Shown piece by piece: positions 30,710 through 32,087 of a stretch of DNA of 32,087 nt. This stretch comes from Actinidia chinensis (lineage: Eukaryota; Streptophyta; Magnoliopsida; Ericales; Actinidiaceae), in contig VIGQ01000464.1 of the NCBI GenBank assembly GCA_009663005.1, positions 1-32,087 on the forward strand. The letters are read 5' to 3'. Under the pieces are notes generated by a model. It was not told where the DNA came from, ran no database searches, and saw only the letters and a list, made by a program, of their open reading frames with translations. Within the stretch, counting starts at the first letter, position 1. The number at the start of each line of letters is the position of its first letter. A program made the position numbers and the translations under genes.

Positions 30710-31640
30710 TATTTTAAATTAAAAGTGTTGGAAAAAGTTAAGTTTGAACGGATTTGGACCCAAATTTGAATTGATCTCGGTTATCAAAATGGCTGAACCA
30801 TGTGTGAAAATGAGTTATCCTCTACGGGTAAATAACCGTAGCGTATTCACTTACTCAAAAAGAATAAGAGGTGAATGAGAAATTATTCACCAAGTACTAT
30901 TATTGATATGAAAAAAATATGAGTAAAGATAAAAGTACTACATATCTTGGATATGAATTTTTTAAAGTATTTATGTATGCCAAGCTAACACTAACATGAG
31001 GGTTCTGGTGCACCCAGGAAGAGTTATGAACAAAGTAAATTTGAACCACATTGTACCATAACTTGTAGCCACGCGTGGTGGCGTAGGCGATGGGCTCTAT
31101 TAGAGGCGCATTTGGCACATGAGTGTGATAGTGGTGTACTGAGTAAGTAATTTGATAATTACTTGAAGGCTTATACGTTCCAACAACTCTGCAAGTTCAT
31201 AACACAAAAATTCATAAGTTCATCGGTGAGTATTCGCCACTGCTAATTTATGAATTTTTAATGTTTATTATTTATTGTATATTATTTATTTCAATACACA
31301 GTTTAGGAATTGTAATAATTTGATAGCAATAGATTTTTAATTAATTATTAATTTATTTTTCACATATAAATTCAGCAAATTCCTGAATTTTTGAATAACA
31401 ACATATAAATAAACTTGTGAATGATTCTCACTCGTAAAGACGCAATAAATAATATTGACAAGAGTTAAACTGAATGGTTAATGAAAATAATGGTTAATAT
31501 GAACAAAATAATATTTTGATCTTAACTTAACCAGAATCTACTTAAATCCAACGTTTAGTACCACATCTGAAAAAGAAAATATTTTATTAAGCAGATAACC
31601 CAAAATAATTGACTTTTTAAACTTCAATGAATTTTATTCG
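30710..31640. other. AT-rich intergenic DNA, nothing assigned
   Basis: No gene, RNA or element could be supported. The minus-strand opening at 30900-31118 has no recognisable motif. Confidence 0.5.
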
Positions 31641-31729
31641 AAATTGTTACAAGAAGGATTGAATGAATTAGCTATGTTATGATTCGAAAGTGTAAGATTA
31701 CAAAATATACAATGATAGATTCTGGTTTT

Positions 31730-31960
31730 GTTAGGGCAGACACCTCCACGGAGCTATCGCTATGGAGCAATCTCGGTGGTCTCTCGCGCTGGAGCTTGGT
31801 GCAGACACTACCGAATACAGGCACTGTTCAGGCTAAGGCTATCATCACTTCCGAGCTGTCGCTATTTAGTAAGTTCTAAGGAGTAACCACACCACAGTTT
31901 GGACGAGGGGCAATGGTCGGCGGCAATCTCGAGGGGCAATGGTCGCTATTTAGTAAGTTA
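31730..31960 (+). repeat. GC-richer patch with short interspersed duplications
   Basis: CGAGGGGCAATGGTCG is present at 31904-31919 and 31930-31945; GTCGCTATTTAGTAAGTT at 31858-31875 and 31942-31959; GAGCTATCGCTAT (31751) and GAGCTGTCGCTAT (31852) are variants of one word. The patch is GC-richer than both flanks. A 66-codon plus-strand frame (31679-31879) covers part of it but lacks any known motif. The origin is unknown; it may be the edge of a repeat-derived insertion. Confidence 0.45.
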
Positions 31961-32087
31961 TAATTAAGTTTTATTGTTCAAAATAAAAAAATTAATTGTT
32001 TGAAATAGTATAATTTATAGAAGTTGAGTTTTTTATAGTTTGTGAAATGATAATAATGAAATGTTTGATTTTTCAGTGGTTTCCACA

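Noticed and set aside
1..32087. CRISPR array, bacterial operon or prophage content
   Set aside because: No spaced direct repeats or bacterial-style gene layout; the sequence is typical plant nuclear DNA.

Overview
The window is nuclear DNA from a flowering plant, most likely a eudicot. It is very AT-rich, and it carries Ty3/gypsy and Ty1/copia LTR retrotransposons of plant type, several MITE-like inverted-repeat elements and a decayed copy of a plant ribose-5-phosphate isomerase gene. No intact protein-coding gene is visible. No rRNA, tRNA or CRISPR array was found. The species cannot be named from the sequence.

Layout. 1-660 is a CGAAC-rich, GC-richer degenerate block, probably retroelement-derived. 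1000-8500 is AT-rich intergenic DNA with homopolymer tracts, three diverged copies of one AT-rich repeat (3471-4040, 5493-6065, 6231-6530) and a cluster of W-box cores near 7105-7215. 8502-13665 is the 3' part of a Ty3/gypsy element on the minus strand: 3' LTR, polypurine tract, a separate gene on the opposite (plus) strand with its own TATA box, G-boxes, candidate introns and polyadenylation signal, then the integrase end of pol on the minus strand. The element stops abruptly near 13665, so RT, protease, gag, PBS and the 5' LTR are missing. 13670-16520 is AT-rich sequence with a CACGGG-type repeat pair and a 20-base G run.

16528-16813 is a small MITE-like element immediately upstream of a ribose-5-phosphate isomerase pseudogene (17298-18085) with many frameshifts. 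18100-23900 looks like decayed intron-rich genic DNA with a few open, splice-bounded exon-like pieces that I cannot assign.

23917-28622 is a second retrotransposon on the minus strand: a non-autonomous copia-type element with two LTRs, an initiator-Met-tRNA-type PBS, a polypurine tract and a gag/GAG-pre-integrase reading region, but no integrase core, RT or RNase H. It has been hit twice. A 1.3 kb long-inverted-repeat element with a tandem-repeat core sits inside gag (25879-27195), and an A-tailed insert sits inside the 5' LTR (about 28333-28503). 28630-32087 is AT-rich with a CT microsatellite, small tandem repeats, a foldback element (30003-30409) and a GC-richer patch with short duplications near the right edge.

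The genes do not form a working pathway. The window records layered insertion, nesting and decay. The most interesting unit is the antisense gene inside the gypsy element.
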